From: Hybos culiciformis
Lineage: Eukaryota > Arthropoda > Insecta > Diptera > Hybotidae
Assembly (NCBI GenBank): GCA_964007475.1
Contig: OZ023273.1
Location: 83,525,712-83,589,711 of the forward strand
DNA: 64,000 nt
Direction of reading: 5' to 3'
Shown here: one piece after another, positions 13,236-26,300 of the stretch
Layout of the letters: the number at the start of each line of letters is the position of its first letter
Position numbering within the stretch: the stretch's first letter is position 1
Translations under genes and position numbers: made by a program
Notes under the pieces: generated by a model
What the model was told of the DNA's origin: nothing
Database searches by the model: none
Seen by the model: only the letters and a program-made list of their open reading frames with translations

Positions 13236-15470
13236 CTGGAATAAAATAAAAATATATAAGGTTAAACTTTAAATATTATGTTTTGATTATGTGTTTCATT
13301 ATATATAATGCCTGCTATGTATTTTATGTATTTTATGTACATTATTTATAAGTATAGGAATATGTGCATGTTAATGTCGTGCTGAGACAAAACTTTTTCC
13401 CTCCTATTTTATCTGAATAAAACAGTTGAATCTATTAAAAAAAAAAAAAAAAACAATTCTTAAGATTGTTTTTGTCAAGAATTCTATCTTCCATCTTACG
13501 AAAAAAAAGATAAATTTTACCGATCTTAATTAATGTAAATCTATAATTGATACGATAAATAAATTTAAATTGTATATAAAAGTTTATAAAAGATGATAAT
13601 CTGCTGAAAACAACGTTCATTTATTTTAGTAACTTTATAATAATTACTTAGTTAATCTATAATCCCACACTATATAATTCTCTTAATTTTGCTCTGACTT
13701 TTATTATCAAAAACATAATTTAATTTTTATTTTGTAAATTCCACTAGTCTATTTACAAACATATGTAAGTATAAGATAAATATAAAGGGAATAAATTTTA
13801 TTAACATAATCTTTTCGTTAAGTTGTTTAAAATTTCACATAAAATCTAAAATTGAATTCTACATAATTTTTTATCTTAGCATACATATAGGGTATATATG
13901 TACCTACATAATACACAAAAATATATATGTACGGTATATATAAAAAAAGAAATAAAAATACATAAAAATTATAAATAAAAATTCCAAAACAAAAAAATTA
14001 TGCACTTTTCTTGTAAAAATGTTTGTGGATAAAAGATATCGCTATTTCTATAAGTCAGTAGATATAATATAGAATAAATATTTCACATTGCTGGTTTTGA
14101 CTCCGAAACCATAGAATTAGATGTAAATTTAATATATCAAATAGATAGGCGTGTTTAAAAGCCAGAACGTTTTATCTGAAAAAAATTAGTTTTAAGTTAG
14201 AACGAAATAATTTTGTTCAAAAAATTGTAATTTTTGTTTAGAAAAGTTTTGAGAACAACTTTGGTTTCAGTTTTTTGTTAATTCCTTAAAAACTCCTGTT
14301 ATATGTGAATAAGAAACAAATAAGACGTTTTTCATAGTTAACTTAAGATTAAGGGTATAAGGATGAAAATTATCAACTTTTAAATAAAGAAGCAACTTAA
14401 TAATGTTTTCTCAATTTTTTCTTATCATCATTTAAGACGTTTTGACTTTTGTACAGCACTTGCAAAATTTTTATGTTTTAATAATAATTTAACAGGAAAA
14501 TGAAACTGAGACGAAAATTTTTACAAAATCTTATTTTTAATAATAACCAAAAAATTGAAAATTTATTCAATGTCCGCCAAAAAAAATTTTTTGTTTCTTC
14601 ATCAAATAAAACAAATTTATAAATTTTATTTTTCTTTTGAAAGCATAAGAAATAATCTTAAAAATTAAACACAATTAATAAAAATATAGGCATATAAATG
14701 TTTTTTTTTTTTTAATTTATTTATATTGTTTTATATACAAAATATGGTAGATATATCTATATACATGTATATTTTAATGTTTTCTTAAAAATAAAAATAA
14801 AAACAAAAATTCTTTCTTTCTTATTTATAATATTTTGAATTTTTTTTTATTTTTAAATTTTTTTTCAAAATTTTTGTTGACAAACTTTTTTTTTTTTTTT
14901 TGGCGCCAGACGAAGTTTTACACTCACGACGATACAAAATAATTTTTAATTTAAGCTATTAATCACAGAAATAAAAAAAAAAGGAAAATTAATTTAAATT
15001 TAATATTTTGTTTCATTTTCATTTCAAATATTTTCACTATAAACATACAAGACATAATACAGAGTGGAAAAGAATCTGATAGAGGAGTTTCGCTAAATAG
15101 GAATTTCTTATTTATTTATTATTATCAAAATAGGAATTCAACAAAATAAGCAGAAAATAAGAAAAAAAAATTTACGCATTAAAGATTATAATTCTAAATT
15201 CAGCCTTTTTTTTTTTTTTAATTTATTTTATTTATTTATTTTATTTTTTTTAATAACAGAAACCATCGTAAATTTATTTTCTAATTGAATAATAAAAATT
15301 TGATGAAACTGAAGGCAAAGATTTGAAAAAAAAAAAGATAACGATCTCTAATCTCTTTTTACAAATAAAAATTCAGTTGTCTATGTCTATACTTATATAT
15401 TTGGGCGGCAATAAAGAAATATATATTAAGTAATTGAAATAATCTCATGTATTTATGTTTGTGTGTGTGT
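13236..15470. other. AT-rich DNA upstream of the GTPase start exon
   Basis: No coding sequence is apparent. It should be the first (untranslated-region) intron or promoter side of the GTPase gene, because an acceptor directly precedes the start ATG. I could not locate the 5' untranslated exon or a promoter. Confidence 0.4.
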
Positions 15471-15474
15471 TCCC

Positions 15475-15782
15475 AATTAGCGCTTGTGCACCGTTTTGAC
15501 ATCACTCACTCTTTGTAACCTAGTGAGGCGCCTAACAAAGACCTCTAAACCCACCCCGTGACGTTAAGGAATTATATCACTTCCCTGAGTTTGGTTGTAG
15601 CCAGCACATTTAGAGCTTCAACGAAATAGTCACCTAATGTTCTTTTTCTGGTTCTTGCTAGAGCCGGGTATTTGCAGATAAAGTGGATAATAGTTTCTTT
15701 ATCATCCTCATTTCCGCAACTGCGGCATTTTTCGTTAAACGGGATCCCGAGTCTTGCGGCATGACCCGTATAAAGTCATTAA
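15475..15782 (-). pseudogene. 3' end of a non-LTR retrotransposon ORF2 (5' truncated)
   Basis: Read on the minus strand, about 15770-15572 encodes NEKCRSCGNEDDKETIIHF then ICKYPALARTRKRTLGDYF and ends at TAA (15574-15572). The spacing Cys-x2-Cys, then His and Cys, followed by PALAxxR, is the C-terminal zinc knuckle found after RT and RNase H in LOA/R1/I-type LINEs. After the stop comes a 3' region that ends in an AC-repeat tail at about 15460-15475. RT and endonuclease are absent, so this is a dead 5'-truncated copy. It abuts a diverged MITE half at 15783. Confidence 0.75.
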
Positions 15783-15990
15783 GAGTATGTTTACCCAAAC
15801 TGAGACAATTTCAATCTCAAAACATGAAATATGTCTTTTTTGCTAAAGAAAATTATTTGTTTTAAAAATCGAGATAGTCTTGACTTGACTACATTAAATC
15901 TATACATCATGTGCAAAGTCAAATTTTTGGCTTTTTGTGTTCTTAAAAATGAGGCTCACAACTACTGACACATAGTTGACCTAAAATTAT
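15783..15990 (+). mobile_element. Diverged half copy of the AGAGCCCGTTCCCAAACT MITE
   Basis: It starts with ACCCAAACTGAGACAATTTC and continues through TTTTTTGCTAAAGAAAATTA and GACTTGACTACATTAAATCT, matching the left half of the complete MITE at 38567-38964. The other terminus is missing. Confidence 0.6.
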
Positions 15991-17175
15991 AGAAATTTAC
16001 CGAAAACTATTTTCAAAAAATTTCGAAACATTTGCCATTGTACACATCCAGAATTTTTCGGAGTGGGTACGTTTTTCGCCGGCCCTGATGGTTATACACA
16101 ATGGAAATTAAAACTAAACTCGATTCGATAAATGTTAGAACCATAAAGATATGCAAAGTCTTACGCAATATACATAAATATATATAAAATTTACATACAA
16201 ATGAATAACAACTGATCAATAACAACTGATAATTTCTTCATTATTTTGAATATTATTTTTGATTACAATGTCAGAAATATTATTTTGTAAGCAATCATTC
16301 ATAAAATAAATGCAAAAAAATATTTTCCATTAAGACTATGTATATACCTCCAGTTCTTAAATAATTTATGTGTAAAGTCTAATTTTCTTAAACGCATATA
16401 AAACTACATTATATGATCATCAGAAAATTTATTGAATTTGATGAGAAAAATACAAAAATTAAATATCAATTAAATTAATATTTTATATTGGTGGGTGATT
16501 CAGAAAAAAAAAAAATTAAAAAAATTTTCCTTTTTACAAAAATTCTGTTTTATTTTCAAGTTAAAATAATATTTTTGGCTGATTTTCAAGAATTTTTTTT
16601 TTTTTTCATTTTTTACTTTATATGAAATGTTGTGAAATGAATATCTATAAAATTAGTGAAAAACGCATTCTTGTTTCTTTTTGCTGTTTTGAATATAAAG
16701 AACTCGAAATTCTTTAATTTATGAATGTGTTTCTTCTATGTTTTCTTTTTGTCATTATGTATAGGTACAAATATAATATTAAAGCCCATATTAGAAATTT
16801 AGAGTGATATTAATAGTTTGTTGCAGATAAAGAGTAGTCTAGTTATATAGAACACATAATTTGTGTACATATAATATGTAATAGAAACACAAGAAATCTT
16901 CGTCGGTCCAATGACAAGAAAAAAAAAAAAGGCATTCAAAAAATTAAAATTTTACCGTGAATTATTTTTCATTAAATTATAATTAGAGCATTAATTTTTT
17001 TTATAATTAGGTAAACAATTTTTTTGTATATTATGACTTCGTTTTACAATTTTGTAGTATCTGAGGAATTTGAATAATAATTTGCCAAAAGTCAAAAATT
17101 AATTTTAAACCTTGTAGTCGCCGAACTTTACTTTAACTTTAAAAAATAGCCCTACATGCGAAGTGCGTGCTTATT

Positions 17176-17440
17176 TTAACACGTTCAAACCGGCGTAACC
17201 CACTGTTGGGTCACATGTGAATATTTCATCTGGCGGCGTGACTCATCGGTGGGTCACATGTAAATATTTCATCTGGCGGCGTGTACCACTGCTGGGTCAC
17301 ATTAGAATACTTGTGATTCGTTTTTTTCAGGTGAAAAACATAATTTTCTTTTACGGCGCCGCCTGACAACATACAGGAATATTTTCAACCCCGCCGGATG
17401 AACAGAAATACAAAAAGCTGCGCCGGCGTCAACATGTTAA
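17176..17440. mobile_element. piggyBac-like MITE (TTAA target) with internal tandem repeats
   Basis: TTAA flanks both ends (17176-17179 and 17437-17440), and the termini are inverted: TTAACACGTTCAAACCGGCG on the left and TTAACATGTTGACGCCGGCG on the right complement. Inside are three tandem copies of a unit of about 44 bp containing TGGGTCACATGTGAATATTT and CATCTGGCGGCGTG. There is no transposase. TTAA duplication is diagnostic of piggyBac-type transposition. Confidence 0.75.
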
Positions 17441-18896
17441 ATTCAAAAATTTTCCCTCCTGGTTTTTTAAATTTGTCATATTAGGTTGATGTTAATGTTA
17501 AAGAGTTGAAGTTCCAAAAAAATTTTTTTACTGAATTTCTGAATCGTCTGTGTCCGGAAGACAACAATTTTATTGTTGTGCTTTAAAGTATATGTATTAT
17601 GTTTCTCTATATTTAACGAACTGGGCGCTAAGACAAGGTAAAAATCAGTTTGGCGAGCTGCACATAACGGAAATAGAAATGTAAATTTATTTCATTTGTA
17701 TTTGTTTTTTTGTGAAATTAAATTGGCATAAATTTTTTTTGGGCCAAAAAAAGAAAATAAAGAACTAAAATATTTGTTCTGTTATATTTTTACTACATTT
17801 TTAGTGCAATCTAAATTGTTCTAAATTGCAAACAAAAAATTACATATTTATAAATGGTGCCTTTAAGAAAATTTGAAAAAAAAAAAAATCGAATAAAATT
17901 ATTTTTATGTTTTTTATGTAGAATTAATTTTTCGTTACATATAAATTTATGTTTTTTACGTTCAATGTGTAAAGTATAGGAAATTATTGTATTCCGACAT
18001 TTAGAATTATTATGTACGTGTACATGATAATTGTGCGTTAAGCATAAGTAATACAAATATGACAATAATATCATTAAAAATTCTCTTCTAGATGCGCATA
18101 ATAAATATATATTTTGAATATTTTCATGTTAAAGGAAATTATTTACAATATGAGTATATAAACAAAATCAATAGACATAATTGGTTTTCCTATTCCAGAA
18201 TTTTACATTTCTTTACATACTTACTAAAGTCTAACCTAGACGGAATAGCCTTTTATACGTTTTGATCTGACTTGACGCCGCACACAAGTAAATTTTAACA
18301 ATAAATTATTAACAACATTAAATACTTAAAATGTAAGAACCATGTAACACTTTGTATTCTCGAAAATTGGTTCTCCCCATTATTATTTTAGATTGCCAAT
18401 TAAGGCTGAGCCACTATTTTAGAAATTTGTTTTATTGAGAAGGCAACTAAGACCCAAATACATTTTTATAATCAGTGAAGAAAAATCGAGATGGGAGTGT
18501 CAGATTTAGTTATTCATAGCCATCAAATACGTTTGACAAGGAAAAAAATAGTTTCCTGTATTGAAGTTACTGAACAAATTTCAGATCAGATTTTACTCTT
18601 TTAAACATTAAAAAATTAAATCTTTTTTCTAATAATTATTTCTCACATAAACCACAGGCATTTGGGCTAATAATATAACGTCACTGATATCAGAATGTTG
18701 CAATCAAGACAATAAAAGCTGCCATTAACTAATATTACCTTCTTTTTTCTTTTTTAATTGACACACTGTCATTTTATAATAAGAAATACATTAATAATCC
18801 TAATAGTACACATGCTGTATATTATAAACTGTATACTTAATAAGATACTTAATAAGACCTACTTTAACTGAATGAAATTGAAAGAAAATTAACATT

Positions 18897-19559
18897 TCGT
18901 CGACCCAAAATTATAATGTCGTATCTGCAAAAACTAAGTTTCGAGAAAATCGACTTTAAAGTTTGGAACGCTCGGAAAAAAAATTGAGCCGAAAAACTTT
19001 TTAATTTTTTTTTCGTAATTCGCCTCAATAATCTTTCTAGATTTGTGTCTTAAAAGCATATTTTATGCTACCAAGTAATAACAGACTTTTTTTTTTAACT
19101 TCTTTACCTTAAGGTCCGAGAAAAATTGAAATTTCATACAGATACGATATTATAATACTGAAAATTTTTGTTAAAATATTTATTTTTTCAAGTATATTTT
19201 AATACTTTAATTACATAAAATGATCTTTTATAACTTTTAAGAATTAAGAGACAATTATTTATTTTAAAAAAATAGCAGTTACGACATTATAATATTGAAT
19301 TTTTTTTATCGATATTTTACATACAATTCTGTCGTAAATGACATCATTTTGTTGGTTACGAGTTACGACATTATAATATTTTATTAAATCTTTTTTAGGT
19401 TACTTACGACATAATCGACACTGAATATCTCGGGAACTATTAAAGATACAGCAACGTGGATAAGACAGATCGAAATATCATCTCGAAAAATATAAAGATG
19501 AATTCTTAACTCATTTTCGCAAAAAATACAGATACGACATTATAATTTTGGGCCGACGA
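18897..19559. mobile_element. 663-bp fold-back element with ACGACATTATAAT words
   Basis: The termini are inverted over about 30 bp: TCGTCGACCCAAAATTATAA on the left against the complement of the right end, TCGTCGGCCCAAAATTATAA. The inner word TACGACATTATAATATT recurs at about 19143, 19282, 19364 and 19533 and in complement at the left end. No open frame is present. Target duplication is not evident. The word-array organisation matches the MULE-like group elsewhere in the window. Confidence 0.7.
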
Positions 19560-20492
19560 TTTATAAATAAATAAATTGAGATATAGTTTATCTAATTATA
19601 ATGGGATCTATTTGATGTACATCTATAATAAATAACACATATAGAAACGAAGGCTTCATTCAAAAGTTTCGTTCTTTATCGCATTTTAGTGACATAGTAA
19701 AATAAACTTTAATAAAAAAAAAATTTCCCCCCAAAAATGAAATTAATTCCCCGAAAATATATTTAATACGTTTTATTTAATTTCTTAAAAACTTACTATA
19801 GTTAATCTAATTGTAAACATTGAAATAAAAAATAAAATTTTTAATTATTAAAAATAAGTTATTGAACTCATATAAAATAATTTCTACACCACTTTAATTT
19901 TTTTTTTGTGTTTAAAAAATTATATGTCAATCATATTTTATATGTATATAGGATATTTAACTTAATCCTTTTATGAGTTTTTGGTTTTTGACATTATTTC
20001 TATTTTAAATATTGTGGTTTTTCAAAAAAAAAAAAAAAAAAATTAATTTAAACACATTATAGTGTGCCTATCACAATTTTGTAGAAAAGGGTAAAAGAAA
20101 TAAAAAAAAATTATAACAAAATGTATACCCTTCGAATGATCCATTGACCTTTAACTGCTGTATAATAATGCTATTCTATTTCTAATCTCATTCCTGTTAC
20201 TCGTAATCGCCTGCATCCAAAATTCGACGAAAAATAGTTTATATTTAATTTAATTTTGTTATCCGTAGAGTAACATTGTACTTTGTACATGTAGATGTAG
20301 AATATAGAATGGAGATTTAATACGTATAAGATACTTATTACAAAAATGATAGTATATATCATTTGATAAGCGTGAAATCTATAGGTATATGTATAATATA
20401 TAACTAATTTTTTTTCCCGTACAAAGCTTTGTGTAGTGATATTTATGAACCGATTTCCGTTTTTTTTTTTTTGCATTGAAAAATTATATAAC

Positions 20493-20750
20493 TTTTTATG
20501 AAAATCAGTTGAAACCCTAGCGTTGCGCACCTACAACTTCCAAACCACAAATCATAGGATCTTAAGTTTTGCACTAAAACAGTATTTCTCATGTTTATGT
20601 GATAATGGATTTAAAATCGCTAGGGTAGATCATTCATTAGTTATAAGGACTTTATTGAATTAAAAACATTCATATAAGTTTTTATGAAAATCAGTTGAAA
20701 CACACCTGTAACTTCCAAACCAGAAATCATAGGATCTTAAGTATTGCGAT
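20493..20750. repeat. Direct duplication of about 70 bp
   Basis: TTTTTATGAAAATCAGTTGA is followed by AACTTCCAAACC, then AAATCATAGGATCTTAAGT, both at 20493-20570 and at 20679-20745. The first copy has about 13 extra bases (CCCTAGCGTTGCG) in the middle. About 110 bp of unrelated sequence separates them. No function can be read. Confidence 0.7.
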
Positions 20751-22329
20751 AACAAGTTAGCTCAAGGTCTCCGCATAAACTGATTAATATAGGAGGATGT
20801 TGTAGTTGACATAACAATTATATGTCAATGAATTTTCTCGTTTTAACCTTCATGTGTTATCCTTCTTTATTCGTAATTATTGTTTTCACTTAATTATGTT
20901 TTTTTTAATTATATATAAAATATATTTCAGAATAATAAACACGACACATGAATTAAAATTTATGAAAATTTTTGTTTATATTAAAAACCATATCAATTAA
21001 TTAAGATTTTTTTTTTAATTTTTCATTTTCACAATATTAAAATGTAAAAATACTAAAAAAAAAAAAAATAAAACGAAAATATTCCATTCATCTTCAAATA
21101 TTTATTATATATGTACGCCTTTAAAATGAAATAAACAATTTATTTCATTGAATAAACAAAAAAATTGTTTTCTTCTTCTTTATTCTTAAATATAATAAAT
21201 ATGAAAATATATACCTATGTAGTATGTATATATTTATAAAATACACAAAATATACAGATTATTTGGCAATGTACCGGTGAAAATTAAAATTAAAATAATA
21301 TAAAAAAAACTACAAAATATTTTATACCTACTTAAATTTATCTATTTTGTATATCTATTTTGTATTAATAGTAAAACATATAAAATGATTATCTTTACAA
21401 TTTAAATTTTTAAATAAAAAACTATTTCTGAGGAATCTAGGGTATATTTCAATTTATAGAACAAGATAATGGTAATATTATATTATAATTATAAACTAAA
21501 CTCTACTAAACTAAAATATTAATAAATATTTTAAACTACTATAAAGAATAATTGGCTAGAATCCCTTGATATTTCCTAGTCAATTTCAATTCAATTCAAT
21601 TTTATTAGCGACTGCAATTTGTGCTTATGACCTAATAATCTATAATGTTCTTCTTTAATCTATCTTAGAGGCTACTTATTTATAGTTATTTACATTATAT
21701 TTATATGCTGATTTTTGCGCCATAATCAGATGGTAGCTTTGCTTAGAGCTGACTAGAGATATTTCCATATATACAAAATTAAATTTTTGAAAATAGTTTT
21801 TTAGTTTCAAAAATAGTTCACCTAAAAATCCAGTTCTCAAAATTTAGTTTCTAGGTAAAAATTTTCAAATTATTTATCGAAAATAGAATCTATCTCAAAT
21901 CATTGATACCCCATAGTTATTTTGGTAAATTAGATTAAAATAATGAAATTTAAATCTAGAATATCGTTTTAAGTAACATAGTTTTATGCAAAATTTCAAG
22001 AATTATTAAAATCTAGTTTCTGCAATTATATTATCATTTGTACTTGCTAGATTTCAATTATTGTAGTAGATTTCAGTTTGATTAGTTATAGGAGATTAAT
22101 AAACTAGATCATTCGTAAATTAACGGAAGATCTAGTCTTGCTACCTAGGATTCCACTCTATAGGAACCCAGTTTGGTATTCTAAACTGAAATCTAGGTAA
22201 ATTTTGGATGCAAGATTTTAAACTATCTCCTAGCGACTGCAAATCTAGTTGTACTAGGTTCAAGACAATTTTGGTACTGTACTGTTTAGAATATTATAAT
22301 TAATCTTTCTGGGAGCGGGCCTCTTTGCA

Positions 22330-23335
22330 AATTTCATATTGCAAAAGTCTATTTGGCCGAAAGCCACTTATCAAATTTGTATGTTTCGCAAATGTCCATT
22401 TCGCAAAAAAAACTCTTTAACAAAATTCCATTTGGCCTAATACGACACTTCGCAAAAAGATATTTCTCAAAATACCAATTCACAACATTATATTAATTGA
22501 GACACTTCGCAAAAGTATAGTTTAACAAATTTTTTTATATTGCACAAATATGATGAATAGAATATTAAAGGTTTTTTTTAACTGTAAAAAAAAAGCATGT
22601 AGGATTTTATAGGCTCATGGATGAAATCGCAAAAGAAATATTGTATGTAACGGCTGAAATAAAAAAATTTGAAATGGGTGGGCACCAGCAGTAAAAAAAA
22701 AACAAATTATTACTTAAAAGATAAAAAAATTGAAAATATTTTGAAAAGAAAAGACGATTATAGGGAAGTCAAACTATTATTTTTGATTGCCGAGAATTTA
22801 AAATTAAAATAATTTTTTTAAATAAAAATATTAATTTTCTAATATGTACATACTGGTTATGTACGTATTGAATATTAAAAAAAAATATACATTAAGTATT
22901 CATTTTTTAATATTATTTCTTATATTTACAAACTGGATTTGTATTAACTATATTAAAAAAACAGATATTAAAAATTCAATAAAATTTCTTAAAATTAAAA
23001 TGCATATAATTGGAATTGTTTAATTTAATAATATGCATTTATGATAATGCAACATATTGTAGTGCATGCTAAATATACATTTCGCAACTACCCTTTTTGG
23101 CCTAATGTGAAATGTGAATTACGCCAAAAAAGGTAGTTGCGAAATGTATATTTTGCCACAAGTAGTAGTTGCGAAATGTCCTTATGCTAACTGGAAAGTT
23201 GTTAACTGTCTCATTAGGCTAAAGCGAACGTTTGTTAACTATCCGTTTTGCGAAATGGTTCTTTTGCGAAGTGTCTTTTTTGCCAAATGGAATTAGGCAA
23301 AATGTTTTTTTGCGAAATGTCTTTCGGCGATTCGG
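22330..23335 (+). mobile_element. Word-repeat fold-back element, copy 2
   Basis: 22330-23194 is the inverted counterpart of 1-930. Beyond 23194 the element continues with the same vocabulary (TTTTGCGAAATGG, GCGAAGTGTC, GCCAAATGGAATTAGGC, GCGAAATGTCTTTCGGCG) to about 23335. A hairpin at about 23070-23150 pairs AACTACCCTTTTTGGCCTAA with GAATTACGCCAAAAAAGG. Relative to copy 1 it has an insert of about 30 bp near 22675 (GGGTGGGCACCAGCAG) and lacks the CG-rich palindrome core. No coding region. Confidence 0.75.
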
Positions 23336-23339
23336 GTAG

Positions 23340-26300
23340 GCTTGTGTGGAGTAAAAGGTTTCATAGCAAACCAAAACTTTGAACAAATCATACGAAATCA
23401 GCAATTCCACAAAAGTTTTTAATATTTTTATTAAATCTATTTATTTGATGGTTTAAAAAAAATAATAATAAATAAAATTGACCTAAAAATCTTCTTCAAT
23501 CGAATTACAGATATTCCGAGAAATTCTAATATAAGTATTTACAAAGCGTACATATAGAGTACAACATATACAACATATATTATTAAATTTTGCCAATTAA
23601 ACGGAAGTTTATAAAGAAAAGAAAGAAAAAAAGATATTTATACACTCATCTGATTTATTTCAAGTATTATATCATATTTGTTTATTTTTCAATAATTAAA
23701 AATTGGTTTTCTCAGGTGTGAAAAGGAAATATTCATTCATTAAAATTTTATGAAAATATTATATATATACAAAATATGTATGTTTATGTAAAAAAAAAAA
23801 AACATAGAAAATTATTTTTCACGTGTGGGAGAAAAAATAAACATAAATTAAAAATTTTCTTTTCTTTTTATCTTTTAAAGAATTTTAATTCATATAAAAT
23901 GGCAAATATTTTATAAGAACCCTTGTGAAACTTAAAAATAATATATACACATTTATATATGTACAATCGGAAATCCTTATAATTTAAATACAAATAATAT
24001 GTAGAAAAGTTTATTGAGACGATTTTAGCGAGTTTTATTAGCTCTAAAATTTTAAGCTTTATGTTTGACCATTTTCACATATAGGATTTAAGTAAAATCA
24101 ACGCGGTGCATTTTGGGGTGACCTAATCGTTTTCCTTCCAACCTAATCGAAAGTAAACCACAAACTCCAATTTTAGTTTGCTGTATATAACTAACTTTGG
24201 ATTCCGCGGCATTTAAAGTCATATTTGGGGTTTCTGTTTGCCAGCTTAAGAGCCCTTACTGCGGAAAATGGGTCTTGGTTTTGCTTTGATTCTAGAGTTA
24301 CTACAATCAAGACTGAAGAGATTTTTTGATATGTTAGAGAGTATATAACTGGCTCCAGGGTAGGTGGGGCGAATTTTTTAAATTTTGAGTTTTGTTGGCC
24401 CAAATGAGCCTTTGAAAAACTTGAACATATTTGCTGAGATTCTGCAGTAAAGGAAAAAGATAATAAAAAATCTCAAACGCAGAAATAAAACTAAAATACC
24501 AATCTCCAGGGTCTCCAGGGCTGGTGACGTGAAATTTTGAATTTCTTTAATTTCAACAATTAAAATAATTTATTTCTAAGAATTTTTTAATAAATTTTGA
24601 TAAATTACAGTTTCTGCACAGAAATAAACAATTTTTGTCGCATTTTTCACGGCCGTTTATTTTCTGTAAAATAAAACAAAAAAAACTGCAAAAATAGAAA
24701 ACAGAAAAGAAAACAGAATTTCACGTCGAGGGCTCTTAATACAGAGTTGTGATTTAAGCGATCCTGATTTTAAAAAAGTAGTTCGGGAAAACTGAATTAA
24801 ACTAAATATAAAATTGTTTTAATTTTATAGAATAATTTGGAACTTGAAACATATTTTTTTATTATGTGAGAATTTATTTTATTTGTCATTTATTTATTTA
24901 GCCTAAATCAAGCTCAATTTAAATTACATGCTTAAATAAAAAGAATACAATGAAATGTAAAATACATTTTTTCACAAGCTTATTCAAATATATATCAAAA
25001 AATTAAATTAATATAGGTACATCAGTAAATCTGACTAATTCAAATCAAATTAACTGTCACAAATTAACTGAATTACAAGCAATGCGAAATAAATAAATAA
25101 AACATTTAAAAATATAAAAACATAGCACAGAACACAGAAAACAATAATCACAAAAAGCTTTAGGTCGAACTCTGACGACAGAGCACCTACAATATTAGAT
25201 ATTGCTATATATATAATTTCATCTTTAAGCAATCCTTGCTGAAACTTATATCAAAAATTAAAGATTCAGAACTCAGCAACATCCTGGAGATTGGTTCATT
25301 ATATGTCAGTAGTTCGAACGCTGATTTACTACCAAAGCCAATTTTACACAAGAAATTAGACGACCGAATATTACCCAAGTTGCGACTACTTATTCCCTGT
25401 ATACTTTGGAAATATTTTTAATAAAAAGTTTTTTGTTTTTTTATTTCTAAATTTTAAAAATACAAATTTTAAAACAAAAATTTTTATAAATTTTTTTTTT
25501 TTTCGTTTAAAAAATAAAATCTACTCACCACCAAATTTAATTCGTTAATTCACAAAGAACTTAATTTTTGCAATTCTAGATTTTTAAATATTTAGCAAAA
25601 TTTTTTTTTTTCTTCAAAAAATTTTGAATATTTCGATTTAAATATTACTCATAATTTTTAATTTTTATGTTTTTTTTTAATTTACAGTATTTTCTTGAGT
25701 TTTCATAACTTAATAACTTTTGTGGGCAATAAAATAAAACTTCAATTATTTTTTAGTTCTTCACGAACTTTTAAAATTCTTTACCACCAAATTTAGAATT
25801 TTTTGTTAAGATTATTTATTTTTTTTTTTTGTACTTTTTAATCAAGAACAAAAATTCTAGATATTTTTGATAAAATATTTTAAATTCCAAATTTATCTTT
25901 ATTATATTTATAATATTTACATTTGCATATAACTTCTAACTAGGTATTAAAATAATAAAAAAAAACATAAAGATAATAATTTACTTATAAAAAATGTTCT
26001 TTTTTTAATTCGCACTGAGAATTATTTTCTAAAAAATATTTCTTTTTTCTTTTAAAATTTTATCTTTTCAATATACAAAAAATATTTGTTTCGAACAGTC
26101 TGAACTCGTAAAGAAGACTAAAGTCTGCCGATTGAAATCAGTTAAATTTATAACATTAAAAAATTATTTCCATTTTCATTAAATTAAATATTTTTATATG
26201 GATGTACATTTATCTATATATATATATAGTTTTTTCGGAAAAGAAAATCATAACGAAATAAAATTCCTTTATTACAAAAAAAAAATTAATAATAAATAAA

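Noticed and set aside
16070..16095. hAT-like end CATCAGGGCCGGCG on the minus strand
   Set aside because: A single short match with no partner terminus.
23114..23410. Short frames on both strands at the fold-back copy 2 end
   Set aside because: They follow the repeated GCGAAATGT words and differ between copies.
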